DNA of 64,000 nucleotides, from contig NZ_CP009747.1 in assembly GCF_000800255.1 (NCBI RefSeq), positions 4,154,001-4,218,000 on the forward strand, in the 5' to 3' direction. The stretch's first letter is position 1. The number at the start of each line of letters is the position of its first letter. Below, piece by piece: positions 8,533-18,190 of this stretch. This stretch comes from Pseudomonas parafulva. GTDB taxonomy: Bacteria; Pseudomonadota; Gammaproteobacteria; Pseudomonadales; Pseudomonadaceae. Below the pieces are notes generated by a model that made no database searches, was not told where the DNA came from, and worked only from the letters and a program-made list of their open reading frames with translations. The translations under genes were made by a program, and so were the position numbers.

Positions 8533-9819
8533 CTACAGCACGACCCGCAGACACTGCCCCGCGTGATACAGCGAGAAGCCTGATTCGTAGAACAGCGTAC
8601 GCAACGACGGCACGCTGACCGGCTTCATCGGCGAGAAGGGAATGGGCAGGTGTTGGTGGTCGCCCTTGAGCAGAAACTCGGCGAAGGCGCGCCCGATCAC
8701 CGTGCCCGTGGTGTTGCCCCGGCCGTTGTAGCCGGTCACCGCTACCAGACCAGGCGCCGGCTCGAATAGGCGCATCAGGTGATCGGGAGTGAAGTCGATG
8801 CAGCCGGTCCAGTGCATCTCCCACGGCACCTGGCCCAGTTCCGGGAAGTAGTGACGCTGGATGCGGTCGGCCCAGCGGCGCACGAACCAGGCCGGCTTGT
8901 TGTCGACCCGCCCGAGGCTGCCGAGCAGCAGGCGGCCCTGGTCGTCGCGACGGATGCTGCTGAGCACGGTGCGGGTGTCCCACGAACCCTGACCGTGGGG
9001 CAGGATCTGGTCCGCCGCCGCCCCCTGCAGCGGTTTCGAAGCGATCTGGTAGTAGTAGCCGCGAAAGAACTGCTTGCGCAGCACGTTCCAGTCGCCTTCG
9101 GTGTAGGCGCCGGTCGAGATCACCACCTGCTGCGCCCGCACGCTACCGCCGGCAGTCGTCACCTGCCAGCCGTCGCCGTCACGCACCAGCGCCTGCACCG
9201 GCGACTGCTGCAACAGCACGCCGCCCAGCCGCTGCACGGCGTCGGCCAGCCCTTGGGTGTAGGCCGTGGGATTGAGAGTGCCGGCGCGGCGGTCGAGCAG
9301 CGCGGCGGCAATCTGCTCGGTGCCGCAGTATTCGCGGCAGGCGGCGCCGGTCAGCAGTTGCACATCGGCGCCGCGTCGCTGCCATTGCGCCTGGCGCGCC
9401 TGCAGATCGGCAATGCCGGCCGCGTTGTGCGCCATGTGCAGGGTGCCCTGGTGCCGGGCCTGGCACTCGATGCCCAGGCGCTGGATCAGGGCGAAGACCT
9501 CGGCCGGCGCCTGGCCGAGCACCTGGTTCAGCCGCCCGCCACGTTCGGCCCCCAGGGTCGCCTCGACATCGTCGGGACGAATCCACGTGCCCGCGTTGAC
9601 CAGGCCGACATTGCGCCCGGAGCCGCCACGCCCGACTTCGTGCGCTTCCAGCACCACCACCGAACGGCCTTGCTCGAGCACGTGCAACGCCGCTGACAAC
9701 CCGGTGATGCCAGCGCCGATCACGCAGACATCGGCCCGCCGCTCGCCGGCCAGAGGCTGGACGGCGACGCTTGGCCGGGTGATCGTTTCCCACAGACAGG
9801 CTTGACGCAGATCGGACAT
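8533..9819 (-). CDS. amaA: L-pipecolate oxidase (FAD-dependent)
   Basis: A 428-residue DAO-family flavoenzyme. It matches, as I recall it, P. putida AmaA, which oxidises L-pipecolate to delta1-piperideine-6-carboxylate in D-lysine catabolism. The FAD Rossmann motif is VCVIGAGITGLSA (GxGxxG at 35-40), followed by the family segment GRGGSGRNVGLVNAG. The late GYNGRGNTTGTVIGRAFAE motif completes the FAD site. The aldehyde dehydrogenase gene that takes the next step lies 78 bases upstream on the same strand, which strongly supports the assignment. Confidence 0.88.
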   Translation of the reverse strand: MSDLRQACLWETITRPSVAVQPLAGERRADVCVIGAGITGLSAALHVLEQGRSVVVLEAHEVGRGGSGRNVGLVNAGTWIRPDDVEATLGAERGGRLNQVLGQAPAEVFALIQRLGIECQARHQGTLHMAHNAAGIADLQARQAQWQRRGADVQLLTGAACREYCGTEQIAAALLDRRAGTLNPTAYTQGLADAVQRLGGVLLQQSPVQALVRDGDGWQVTTAGGSVRAQQVVISTGAYTEGDWNVLRKQFFRGYYYQIASKPLQGAAADQILPHGQGSWDTRTVLSSIRRDDQGRLLLGSLGRVDNKPAWFVRRWADRIQRHYFPELGQVPWEMHWTGCIDFTPDHLMRLFEPAPGLVAVTGYNGRGNTTGTVIGRAFAEFLLKGDHQHLPIPFSPMKPVSVPSLRTLFYESGFSLYHAGQCLRVVL

Positions 9820-9897
9820 GGCCCGGCTCCTGCAATGTTGTTCTTGTCGTAGCCTTGCAGGGGCGCGGACCGACGCCGGGCCCCGTATTCAGATCGC

Positions 9898-11388
9898 TCA
9901 GTCGAAGACGATGCCCTGCGCCAGCGGCAACTCGCGGGAGTAGTTCACGGTGTTGGTCTGCCGGCGCATGTAGCCTTTCCAGGCATCCGAGCCGGACTCG
10001 CGTCCACCACCGGTTTCCTTCTCACCGCCGAAGGCGCCGCCAATCTCGGCGCCGCTGGTGCCGATGTTGACATTGGCGATGCCGCAATCGCTGCCGGAGG
10101 CGCTCTGGAAGCGCTCGGCCTCGCGCACGTCGGTGGTGAAGATGCACGACGACAGGCCCTGCGGCACGGCGTTGTTCAGGTGCAAGGCCTGGTCGAAATC
10201 GTCGTAGGCCAGCACGTAGAGAATCGGCGCGAAGGTTTCGTGACGCACCACCGCGCTCTGGGTCGGCATCTCGACGATGGCCGGCGCCACGTAGTAGGCA
10301 TTCGGATAGCGCTCGGCCAGTTGCCGCTCGCCGCCGAACACGGCACCCCCCTCGTCACGGGCCTGGACCAACGCGCCCTGCATGGCGTCGAACGACTGCT
10401 GGTCGATCAGCGGACCGACCAGATTGTCCTGGCGGGGATCACCGATACGCACCTTGGCGTAAGCGGCCTTGAGGCGAGTGAGCACTTCGTCCTTGATCGA
10501 ACGGTGGACGATCAGCCGGCGCAGGGTGGTGCAGCGTTGACCTGCGGTGCCCACGGCAGAGAACAGGATGCCGCGTACGGCCAGGTCCAGGTCGGCGCTG
10601 GGGGCGAGGATCATGGCATTGTTGCCACCGAGTTCCAGGATGCAGCGGCCGAAGCGCGCGGCCACCCGTGGCGCCACTTCGCGGCCCATGCGGGTGCTGC
10701 CCGTGGCGCTGATCAACGCGACACGCGGGTCGTCGACCAGGGCCTCGCCGGCTTCACGGGCGCCGATCACCAGTTGGCTCAGTCCCTGGGGCGCATCGGC
10801 GAAGGCGTCCAGCGCCTGGCCCAGCAGCGCCTGGCAGGCCAAGGCAGTCAGCGGGGTCTTTTCCGAAGGCTTCCATACCACGGCGTTGCCCGCCACCAGC
10901 GCCAGCGTGGTGTTCCACGCCCAGACCGCCACCGGGAAGTTGAACGCGCTGATCACGCCCACCACACCCAGTGGGTGCCAGGATTCACGCATGTGGTGGC
11001 CGGGGCGCTCCGAGGCGATGGTCAGGCCGTACAGTTGACGCGACAGGCCGACGGCGAAATCGCAGATGTCGATCATCTCCTGCACTTCGCCCAAGCCTTC
11101 CTGGGTGATCTTGCCCGCCTCGATACTCACCAGTTCGCCCAATTCGGCCTTGTGCGCCCGCAGCACCTCGCCGAACAGGCGCACCAACTCGCCACGGCGC
11201 GGGGCCGGCACATCGCGCCAGCGCTCGAAGGCTTGCTGCGCACGGTCGATGCAGGCCACGGTCTGGTCCTTGCCCAGCAGTGTCACCGAAGCGATGCGGC
11301 TGCCGTCGATCGGCGTGTGGACAGGGTGTTCGCCCTGGGTGTAATCCGCAGCGGCAACGCCGAGACGCTCGAGCAATCCAGCAACCAT
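9898..11388 (-). CDS. amaB: L-piperidine-6-carboxylate / alpha-aminoadipate semialdehyde dehydrogenase
   Basis: A 496-residue NAD-dependent aldehyde dehydrogenase that would convert the product of AmaA to L-2-aminoadipate. The catalytic Cys286 lies in TAGQRCTTLRR, the general base Glu252 in LELGGNNA, and the cofactor segments FNFPVAVWAWN and KPSEKTP are present. The ATG at 11388 follows an AGGAG site; a longer frame to 11466 would add 26 residues of non-family sequence. It precedes amaA in the same direction and is divergent from a LysR gene. Confidence 0.9.
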   Translation of the reverse strand: MVAGLLERLGVAAADYTQGEHPVHTPIDGSRIASVTLLGKDQTVACIDRAQQAFERWRDVPAPRRGELVRLFGEVLRAHKAELGELVSIEAGKITQEGLGEVQEMIDICDFAVGLSRQLYGLTIASERPGHHMRESWHPLGVVGVISAFNFPVAVWAWNTTLALVAGNAVVWKPSEKTPLTALACQALLGQALDAFADAPQGLSQLVIGAREAGEALVDDPRVALISATGSTRMGREVAPRVAARFGRCILELGGNNAMILAPSADLDLAVRGILFSAVGTAGQRCTTLRRLIVHRSIKDEVLTRLKAAYAKVRIGDPRQDNLVGPLIDQQSFDAMQGALVQARDEGGAVFGGERQLAERYPNAYYVAPAIVEMPTQSAVVRHETFAPILYVLAYDDFDQALHLNNAVPQGLSSCIFTTDVREAERFQSASGSDCGIANVNIGTSGAEIGGAFGGEKETGGGRESGSDAWKGYMRRQTNTVNYSRELPLAQGIVFD

Positions 11389-11525
11389 GGTGCTTCTCCT
11401 GGAATCGTTTGGACAGTTGAAAAGTGACTGGCAATCAGTATTAATCCGATTGCTTCGCTGCCACAAATGACCTTTATTCCTCTAATCATTCCCCTCGGGA
11501 ATGGTTGACTGCCTCGAGAAAACCC

Positions 11526-12410
11526 ATGTCCAAGCGCCTGGTCCCGTCGATGACGGCCCTGCAGTGTTTCGAGGCGGCGGCTCGCCACCTGAACTTCACC
11601 CGTGCCGCGCAGGAGTTGCACCTGACCCAGAGCGCGGTGAGCAAACAGGTGGCGCAGCTCGAAGAGCTGCTGCGCCATCACCTGTTCCTGCGCATCCGCC
11701 GGCGCCTGCAGCTTACCCCGGCCGGCGCGTTGTACCTGGCCGAGGTGAACAAGATCCTCACTCAGCTGGACATGTCCAGCCGCTACGTCCTGACCTACGG
11801 CGAGCAGACCGAAGTGCTCAAGGTCGCCACCCAGCCGAGTTTCGGCGTGCGCTGGCTGATCCCCCGGCTCAAGGGCTTCGGCAAGCGCCACCCGAACATT
11901 CACCTGGACATCCGCAACGAGATGGAGCCCTTCGCCTTGCTGCAAGGCTCGGCCGACGTGGTGTTCTTCTATGGACGAGGGACTTGGCCCGGCGCGACCT
12001 GCATCGAGTTGTTCGGCGAGGAGGTGGTGCCGGTGTGCGCGCCGGAACTGATCAGTGACGGCGAGCTGAAGGGTCCGGCCGATGTGGCGGCGAGGGTGTT
12101 GCTGCAAAGCACGTCGCGGCCCGAGGCCTGGCATGAATGGTTCCTGGAACAGGGCCTGCACACCGACAACAGCTACCAGGGGCCGCGCTTCGATACCTTC
12201 TACATGGCGCTCAGTGCCGCTCAGTCGGGCTGCGGCGTCGCGCTGGTGCCGCGCTACCTGGCCAGCCGCGAATTGGCCGAAGGCAGCCTGGTGATCGCCT
12301 GGGAGCATGCGATGCAAAGCCCGGGCAAGCACTATCTGGCCTACGCCGAGCATGCGGCAGAAGTGCCCAAGGTCCGGGCACTGGTGGAGTGGATCGGCGT
12401 CGGCCAGTGA
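11526..12410 (+). CDS. LysR-type regulator divergent from amaBA
   Basis: A 294-residue LysR regulator: an N-terminal winged helix-turn-helix (about 5-63, with FTRAAQELHLTQSAVSKQVAQLE) and a GcvA-like effector domain. The ATG at 11526 is chosen; a TTG at 11505 would add seven residues. Its divergent placement, with a 137-base gap to amaB, makes it the probable regulator of pipecolate/D-lysine catabolism. The gap contains a GGAATAA element also seen in other promoters of this region. Confidence 0.9.
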   Translation: MSKRLVPSMTALQCFEAAARHLNFTRAAQELHLTQSAVSKQVAQLEELLRHHLFLRIRRRLQLTPAGALYLAEVNKILTQLDMSSRYVLTYGEQTEVLKVATQPSFGVRWLIPRLKGFGKRHPNIHLDIRNEMEPFALLQGSADVVFFYGRGTWPGATCIELFGEEVVPVCAPELISDGELKGPADVAARVLLQSTSRPEAWHEWFLEQGLHTDNSYQGPRFDTFYMALSAAQSGCGVALVPRYLASRELAEGSLVIAWEHAMQSPGKHYLAYAEHAAEVPKVRALVEWIGVGQ

Positions 12411-12413
12411 GCT

Positions 12414-13064
12414 TCAGGCGTGGCGGGCGTCGTGGCAGCGTTGAAAACGCGCCTCCAGGCCACGGTCGGGCATCTGGTGCGTGCGCAGGGCCTTGAGCGT
12501 CTGTTCCACATAGTCGCGCGTGGTGCCGAAGCGGCCCTTGGCATTGGCGAGGATCTGGCTGAGCAGGCTGTCGGGCAGGTTGCCGGCGTAGCACGGCAGG
12601 TGGCGCTCGAGTACGAAGCCCAGCGCCTGTACCTTGCTGCCGTCGTCCAGGCGGCAAGTCAGCCAGTGCGGACGATACGCCGGGAACGGCATCTCGCGTT
12701 GCCACAAGGCGCGCAAGGAGTCTTCCAGGCAGCGCTCTTCCAGGCGATAGGCGAAGCCGCTGCACGAGCCGCCGCGGTCGAGCCCGAACACCAGGCCTGG
12801 GCATTCCGGCGTGCCGCGGTGCTCGTGGGACCAGAGGTACAAACCGCGATGATAGCCATGCACGCGCGCGCGGCGGCGCTCCACCGAATCGCATTCCGGA
12901 CGCCAGATCAGCGAGCCATAGGCGAACAGCCACACCGGCCCGCCTTCATGACGGGACATGGTCGCCTGCATCGAAAGATGCAGTTGATCGGGAGTCAGTT
13001 GCTGGCCGAAATCCAGCGAAGGGGGATAGGACACTTGCCACTTAGAACTTTCAAGTACCGACAT
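12414..13064 (-). CDS. ChaC-like gamma-glutamylcyclotransferase
   Basis: A 216-residue protein of the ChaC glutathione-specific gamma-glutamylcyclotransferase family, which releases 5-oxoproline from gamma-glutamyl compounds. The glycine-rich substrate loop is FAYGSLIWRP (47-56), and a conserved-type Glu occurs in LWQREMPF. The ATG at 13064 begins the family-like part; a frame to 13157 adds basic, non-conserved sequence. It converges with the LysR gene, three bases apart. Confidence 0.85.
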   Translation of the reverse strand: MSVLESSKWQVSYPPSLDFGQQLTPDQLHLSMQATMSRHEGGPVWLFAYGSLIWRPECDSVERRRARVHGYHRGLYLWSHEHRGTPECPGLVFGLDRGGSCSGFAYRLEERCLEDSLRALWQREMPFPAYRPHWLTCRLDDGSKVQALGFVLERHLPCYAGNLPDSLLSQILANAKGRFGTTRDYVEQTLKALRTHQMPDRGLEARFQRCHDARHA

Positions 13065-13388
13065 AGGCTGCCGCCGTTGTTTCCTGTGCAAATCATGGAC
13101 CAGGGGCTGTTTGAACGCAGTATGGGCAAGTGCAGATACAGTTCGGACAGAGCCCACGAACTTGCACCGCCAGCGTCCGCTGGCCGTCTGGGGCAGCGTA
13201 TACGACGCGGGGTGAAGTCCATGCGCTTAACTTAAGGCAATCGCGCAGAGTATCTCAAGCCCCGAGAACACAGTTTTATGCACAATACCGACAGCCGGAG
13301 CGACGGTTATGAATAGATTAAAAGTTATTCATGCATTCAGTAATAATGGCGACCTTATAATCGACGCCTGCAACTTTGGTTATTACTG
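13065..13388. other. Intergenic region with an AT-rich core
   Basis: About 320 bases without a supportable gene. The part next to 13064 should hold the promoter of the ChaC-like gene. The section 13308-13388 is conspicuously AT-rich for this chromosome and runs up to a strong hairpin. Confidence 0.45.
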
Positions 13389-13413
13389 CGGACGTGTCAT
13401 TGCGACACGTCCG
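13389..13413. terminator. Hairpin downstream of the ubiD-reductase operon
   Basis: A 10-base perfect stem, CGGACGTGTC with its complement, around a five-base ATTGC loop. It lies just past the stop of the minus-strand reductase gene. No T-run follows on either strand, so it may act as an mRNA 3' stabiliser or a weak terminator. Confidence 0.5.
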
Positions 13414-13418
13414 TCGCT

Positions 13419-14387
13419 TCAATTGCGCGGGGCGTAGGCGAAGACGTCGGCGCGCATGCGGTGTGCATCCATGCCCGCTTCCACCAGGGCATCGAGCGTG
13501 GCATAGACCATGTTCGGCGAGCCGCTGGCATACACATGCACGCTGTTGAGGTCGGCGATGTCTTCGCGCACCGCCTCGTGCAACAGCCCGCAACGCCCCT
13601 CCCAGCCACACAGGTCGCTGACCACCTTGTGCAGGAACAGATTGGGCAGGCGCTGCCACTGCGCCCAGTGCTCGATGGCGTAGAACTCGTCCGGGCGCCG
13701 CACGCCCCAGTAAAGGTGGACCGGGTGCTCGAAGCCGTGGGCACGGCAATGCTCGATCAGGCTGTGCATCTGGCCCATGCCGGTGCCGGCGGCGATCAGC
13801 ACCAACGGACCGTCGGGCAGCTCGGCCAGATGGGCATCGCCGAACGGCAGCTCGACGCGCGCCATGCCCGTGCGTTGCAACTGCTCGATCAGTTGCACGG
13901 CGCTGCGCTCGCGAGCCAGCACGTGCAGTTCCAGATCGCGTCCGGCGTGGGGCGCCGAGGCCAGGGAAAACGCGGCCTTGTCCGCACCGTCGCGCTCGAT
14001 CAGCAGGTACTGCCCGGCGTGATAGCGCGGCAGCTTGCCAGCCGGCGCGCGCAGGCGCACGCGCCAGACATCGCCGCCGACCTCGACGCATTCGCTGACG
14101 CTGCAGGCCAGCGCGCGCACGGGCAGTTCACCGAGGGCCAACACCCCATCCCACAACAGCACGCAGTCTTCCAGCGGCTCGGCGATGCAGGTGAACAGCT
14201 CACCCTGATCGCGGACCTCGCCGTCCTGGCGTACCCGCCCTTCCACCAGCAATGCCGCGCACACATGGCAGTTGCCGTTGCGGCAACTGCTCGGGCACTC
14301 GTAACCCAAGCGCCGCGCTGCTTCCAGAATCCTTTCGCCCGGCTGCACGGACAGTACCGCGCCGGACGGCTGCAAGGTCACCTGCAT
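13419..14387 (-). CDS. 2Fe-2S ferredoxin-NAD(P)H reductase (CDP-6-deoxy-3,4-glucoseen reductase-like)
   Basis: A 322-residue electron-transfer flavoprotein. The N-terminal plant-type ferredoxin domain binds a 2Fe-2S cluster through Cys35, Cys40, Cys43 and Cys67. An FAD domain follows (LLIERDGADKAAFSLASAP), then an NAD-binding domain with LIAAGTGMGQMHSL. The start is the ATG at 14387, four bases after the ubiD stop, so the two genes are co-transcribed. The domain order matches the AscD-like reductases often annotated beside ubiD in pseudomonads. Its electron acceptor is unknown; a role linked to UbiD or its prenylated flavin is speculative. Confidence 0.88.
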   Translation of the reverse strand: MQVTLQPSGAVLSVQPGERILEAARRLGYECPSSCRNGNCHVCAALLVEGRVRQDGEVRDQGELFTCIAEPLEDCVLLWDGVLALGELPVRALACSVSECVEVGGDVWRVRLRAPAGKLPRYHAGQYLLIERDGADKAAFSLASAPHAGRDLELHVLARERSAVQLIEQLQRTGMARVELPFGDAHLAELPDGPLVLIAAGTGMGQMHSLIEHCRAHGFEHPVHLYWGVRRPDEFYAIEHWAQWQRLPNLFLHKVVSDLCGWEGRCGLLHEAVREDIADLNSVHVYASGSPNMVYATLDALVEAGMDAHRMRADVFAYAPRN

Positions 14388-14391
14388 CACT

Positions 14392-15855
14392 CTATATTCC
14401 CAACTGGTCCCACAGCTCATCGATGCGGCGGGTGACGGCCTCGTCCTTGACGATGACCCGGCCCCATTCGCGTGTCGTCTCGCCCGGCCACTTGTGGGTG
14501 GCATCCAGGCCCATCTTCGACCCCAGGCCCGATACCGGCGACGCGAAGTCGAGGTAGTCGATCGGCGTGTTGTCGATCATCACCGTATCACGCTTGGGAT
14601 CCATGCGCGTGGTGATGGCCCAGATCACGTCGTTCCAGTCGCGGGCGTTGATGTCGTCGTCGGTGACGATAACGAACTTGGTGTACATGAACTGTCGCAG
14701 GAACGACCACACGCCCAGCATGACGCGCTTGGCGTGCCCCGGATACTGCTTCTTCATGGTCACGACGGCCATGCGGTACGAGCAGCCTTCGGGCGGCAGG
14801 TAGAAGTCGACGATCTCGGGGAACTGCTTCTGCAGGATCGGTACGAACACCTCGTTCAGCGCCACGCCGAGAATCGCCGGTTCATCCGGCGGACGGCCGG
14901 TGTAGGTGCTGTGGTAGATCGGCTTGTGCCGATGAGTGATGCGCTCGACGGTGAACACCGGGAAGCTGTCCACTTCGTTGTAGTAGCCGGTGTGGTCGCC
15001 GTATGGGCCTTCGGGGGCCATTTCGCCCGGATGGATCACGCCCTCGAGAATGATCTCGGCGGTGGCCGGCACCTGCAAGTCGTTGCCACGGCACTTGACC
15101 AGTTCGGTACGGTTGCCGCGCAGCAGGCCGGCGAAGGCGTATTCCGACAAGGTATCGGGCACCGGTGTCACCGCGCCGAGGATGGTCGCCGGGTCCGCAC
15201 CCAGCGCCACGGCGACCGGGAACGGCTGGCCCGGATGCTTTTCGCACCATTCGCGGTAGTCCAGCGCACCGCCACGGTGGCTCAGCCAGCGCATGATGAC
15301 CTTGTTGCGACCGATCACCTGCTGGCGGTAGATACCCAGGTTCTGCCGGTCCTTGTTCGGACCACGGGTGACGGTCAGCCCCCAGGTGATCAGCGGCGCG
15401 ACGTCACCCGGCCAGCAGTGCTGGATCGGCAGTTGCGACAGGTCGACGTCTTCACCCTCGACCACCACCTCCTGGCACACCGCGTCCTTGATCACCTTCG
15501 GCGCCATGGACACGACCTTCTTGAAGATCGGCAGCTTCGACCAGGCATCCTTCAGGCCTTTCGGCGGCTCGGGCTCCTTGAGGAAGGCCAGCAACTTGCC
15601 GATCTCACGCAGCTCGCTCACCGACTCGGCGCCCATGCCCATGGCCACACGCTCGGGCGTGCCGAACAGGTTGCCGAGCACCGGCATGTCGAAGCCGGTG
15701 GGCTTTTCGAACAGCAGCGCCGGGCCCTTGGCCCGCAGCGTGCGGTCGCAGACTTCGGTCATTTCCAGAATGGGCGAGATCGGAACCTGGATGCGCTTGA
15801 GTTCGCCGCGCTGCTCCAGGCCGCGAATGAAGTCGCGTAGATCGCGATACTGCAT
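14392..15855 (-). CDS. ubiD: 4-hydroxy-3-polyprenylbenzoate decarboxylase
   Basis: A 487-residue UbiD-family decarboxylase of ubiquinone synthesis that uses prenylated FMN made by UbiX. Length and sequence are typical, from [20 protein letters not shown] to a conserved C-terminus with KWPGE. The active-site region includes [16 protein letters not shown] and the metal/phosphate-binding segments around [11 protein letters not shown] and RWLSHRGGA. It is the first gene of a two-gene operon with the reductase. Confidence 0.95.
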   Translation of the reverse strand: MQYRDLRDFIRGLEQRGELKRIQVPISPILEMTEVCDRTLRAKGPALLFEKPTGFDMPVLGNLFGTPERVAMGMGAESVSELREIGKLLAFLKEPEPPKGLKDAWSKLPIFKKVVSMAPKVIKDAVCQEVVVEGEDVDLSQLPIQHCWPGDVAPLITWGLTVTRGPNKDRQNLGIYRQQVIGRNKVIMRWLSHRGGALDYREWCEKHPGQPFPVAVALGADPATILGAVTPVPDTLSEYAFAGLLRGNRTELVKCRGNDLQVPATAEIILEGVIHPGEMAPEGPYGDHTGYYNEVDSFPVFTVERITHRHKPIYHSTYTGRPPDEPAILGVALNEVFVPILQKQFPEIVDFYLPPEGCSYRMAVVTMKKQYPGHAKRVMLGVWSFLRQFMYTKFVIVTDDDINARDWNDVIWAITTRMDPKRDTVMIDNTPIDYLDFASPVSGLGSKMGLDATHKWPGETTREWGRVIVKDEAVTRRIDELWDQLGI

Positions 15856-15918
15856 GCGTGAGCCTCATGTTGGCCGTATCGGTCGGGGTGCAGAGTGTAA
15901 CGTGTTTGGCTGAAATGA

Positions 15919-16003
15919 GTGGGGGCCGCTACCTGCTTCGTCGCCGGTGAAACGCCCCGTCAGGAGCAGGTTCACCGGCGATGAAGCAGGTAGCGGCCCC
16001 CAC
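15919..16003. repeat. Long imperfect palindrome, REP-like
   Basis: Two 33-base arms (15919-15951 and 15971-16003) are complementary except for one position and enclose a 19-base loop. They lie between ubiD and rho. Sequence around CTTCRTCGCCGGTGAA resembles Pseudomonas repetitive extragenic palindromes, and a smaller hairpin with a related core is at 52751-52778. On the plus strand the stem runs into TTTT. It probably acts at the 3' end of the rho transcript. Confidence 0.7.
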
Positions 16004-16022
16004 TTTTGCCGCGGTGAAACGC

Positions 16023-17282
16023 TTACTTGCGCTTCATCGACAGGAAGAACTCATCGTTGGTCTTGGTCTGCTTGAGCTTGTCGATGAGGAACTCGATGGC
16101 CGCCACTTCGTCCATCGGGTGCAGCAACTTGCGCAGGATCCACATGCGCTGCAGCTCGTCGTCGGCAGTCAGCAGTTCTTCGCGGCGGGTACCGGACTTG
16201 TTGATGTTGATGGCCGGGAACACACGCTTCTCGGCGATGCGACGGTCCAGCGGCAGTTCCATGTTGCCGGTACCCTTGAACTCTTCGTAGATGACCTCGT
16301 CCATCTTCGAGCCGGTCTCGACCAGCGCGGTGGCGATGATGGTCAGCGAGCCGCCTTCCTCGATGTTACGGGCGGCGCCGAAGAAGCGCTTGGGCTTTTC
16401 CAGGGCATGGGCGTCGACACCACCGGTGAGCACCTTGCCGGAGCTCGGAATCACGGTGTTGTAGGCACGGGCCAGACGGGTGATGGAGTCCAGCAGGATG
16501 ACCACGTCCTTCTTGTGCTCGACCAGGCGCTTGGCCTTCTCGATGACCATTTCGGCGACCTGCACGTGGCGGGTCGGCGGCTCGTCGAAGGTCGAGGCGA
16601 CCACTTCGCCGCGCACGGTGCGCTGCATCTCGGTCACTTCTTCCGGGCGCTCGTCGATCAGCAGGACGATCAGGTGGCACTCGGGATTGTTGCGGGTGAT
16701 GTTGGCCGCGATGTTCTGCAACATGATGGTCTTGCCCGCTTTCGGCGGGGCGACGATCAAGCCGCGCTGACCTTTGCCGATGGGCGCGCACAGATCGATG
16801 ACTCGACCGGTGAGGTCTTCGGTGGAGCCGTTACCCGCTTCCATCTTCAGGCGATGGTTGGGGAACAGCGGCGTCAGGTTTTCGAAGAGGATCTTGTTCT
16901 TCGCGTTTTCCGGACGGTCGAAGTTGATGGTATCGACCTTCAGCAGCGCGAAGTAACGCTCCCCTTCCTTCGGCGGACGGATCTTGCCGACGATGGTATC
17001 GCCGGTGCGCAGGTTGAAGCGGCGGATCTGGCTAGGCGAGACGTAGATATCGTCAGGGCCGGCCAGGTACGAGGCGTCTGCCGAACGCAGGAAACCGAAT
17101 CCATCCTGGAGAATCTCCAGCACGCCGTCACCCGAGATTTCTTCGCCGCTCTTGGCGTGTTTTTTCAACAGGGCGAAAATCACGTCCTGCTTGCGCGAAC
17201 GGGCCATGTTTTCGATGCCCATCTGTTCGGCCATTTCCAGCAGATCGGTAATCGGCTTTTGCTTGAGTTCTGTCAGGTTCAT
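16023..17282 (-). CDS. rho: Transcription termination factor Rho
   Basis: A 419-residue hexameric RNA helicase that ends transcription at C-rich rut sites. The N-terminal RNA-binding domain includes DGFGFLRS and the cold-shock fold, Walker A is in PPKAGKT, and Walker B is [16 protein letters not shown]. Length equals that of other gamma-proteobacterial Rho. The ATG at 17282 has no visible Shine-Dalgarno sequence; the preceding bases on the coding strand are pyrimidine-rich, which fits the autoregulation known for rho. Confidence 0.97.
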   Translation of the reverse strand: MNLTELKQKPITDLLEMAEQMGIENMARSRKQDVIFALLKKHAKSGEEISGDGVLEILQDGFGFLRSADASYLAGPDDIYVSPSQIRRFNLRTGDTIVGKIRPPKEGERYFALLKVDTINFDRPENAKNKILFENLTPLFPNHRLKMEAGNGSTEDLTGRVIDLCAPIGKGQRGLIVAPPKAGKTIMLQNIAANITRNNPECHLIVLLIDERPEEVTEMQRTVRGEVVASTFDEPPTRHVQVAEMVIEKAKRLVEHKKDVVILLDSITRLARAYNTVIPSSGKVLTGGVDAHALEKPKRFFGAARNIEEGGSLTIIATALVETGSKMDEVIYEEFKGTGNMELPLDRRIAEKRVFPAININKSGTRREELLTADDELQRMWILRKLLHPMDEVAAIEFLIDKLKQTKTNDEFFLSMKRK

Positions 17283-17587
17283 AAGGGGAGTGACGTAATC
17301 ATGTAAGAAGGGGGGGAATTAAGCTTCTGGCTTAATGAAGCCGCGCCGCTAGATTGGCGACAGGATCGCGTACTGATTCGAATTGGGAGTGCGTCGGCGA
17401 CGGCATGTAGAGGGCACTGGAGAAACAGTGCGAGGCCGAATGTAACACTTGCTTTTTTGGGCGTCTAGTGGTTTTGACGGTGGAAACCGGACCCAGGGGA
17501 CGGGAGACGCGGTTCACCCAAGACTGCCACGAAGCAGCCCCGACACGCTCATGCGCACAGCATCAAGCGTCGGCGGGGCGCCTCACA
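17283..17587 (-). promoter_or_regulatory. Leader region of rho
   Basis: This 305-base gap separates trxA from rho. On the rho strand the last 50 bases include a C7 run and CACTCCCC, a C-rich and G-poor tract suited to Rho binding, preceded by a small hairpin TTAAGC/GCTTAA (17318-17334). A 61-codon open frame (17332-17517, minus) could be a leader peptide but has no supporting evidence. The trxA end carries an imperfect GC-rich hairpin at about 17536-17573. Confidence 0.45.
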
Positions 17588-17917
17588 TCACAGGTGGGCG
17601 TCGATGAACGCGGTCAGTTGCGACTTGGACAGCGCGCCTACCTTGGTCGCTTCGACGTTGCCGTTCTTGAACAGCATCAGCGTCGGGATACCACGCACGC
17701 CGTGCTTGGCGGGTGTTTCCTGGTTATCGTCGATATTCAGCTTGGCGACGGTCAGCTTGCCTTTGTAGTCCTCGGAAACCGCGTCCAGCACCGGGGCGAT
17801 CATCTTGCAGGGGCCGCACCATTCAGCCCAGTAATCCACCAGTACAGGGCCTTCGGCCTTGAGCACTTCGGCCTCGAAAGTGGCGTCGGTGACGTGTTTG
17901 ATCAGATCGCTGCTCAT
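17588..17917 (-). CDS. trxA: Thioredoxin 1
   Basis: A 109-residue cytosolic disulfide reductase with the WCGPC active site (Cys34, Cys37), the cis-proline loop RGIPTLMLF and the usual full thioredoxin length. It donates electrons to ribonucleotide reductase, methionine sulfoxide reductases and others. It lies upstream of rho on the same strand, an arrangement common to gamma-proteobacteria. The start follows a plausible GGAGAA site. Confidence 0.97.
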   Translation of the reverse strand: MSSDLIKHVTDATFEAEVLKAEGPVLVDYWAEWCGPCKMIAPVLDAVSEDYKGKLTVAKLNIDDNQETPAKHGVRGIPTLMLFKNGNVEATKVGALSKSQLTAFIDAHL

Positions 17918-18190
17918 GGCGTTCTCCAGGTCGAAAGCGAAAAAAGTGGCCCATCATAGCCGTACCCACGGCCTATCGGAAGTCGCGAGCGATTGAGTGT
18001 CACTATAGTTGAGCAAGACGCTGTGAATGAAACTGTCATACAAGCGTCATAGGATCCGTTCCAGGCCTTCATCGAGCAGTCATGCAGGCCATCCGCACAT
18101 TGCCTTGCGTCAACCCTTGCCATGCCGCGCGTTGGCGTCAGCCTGCGATCATGTCAGGATTGCCGGGTTATCGACCGAGAACAACCAGAT

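Noticed and set aside
17332..17517. 61-codon open frame in the rho leader
   Set aside because: A leader peptide is possible as in some rho loci, but there is no ribosome site or pattern to support it.
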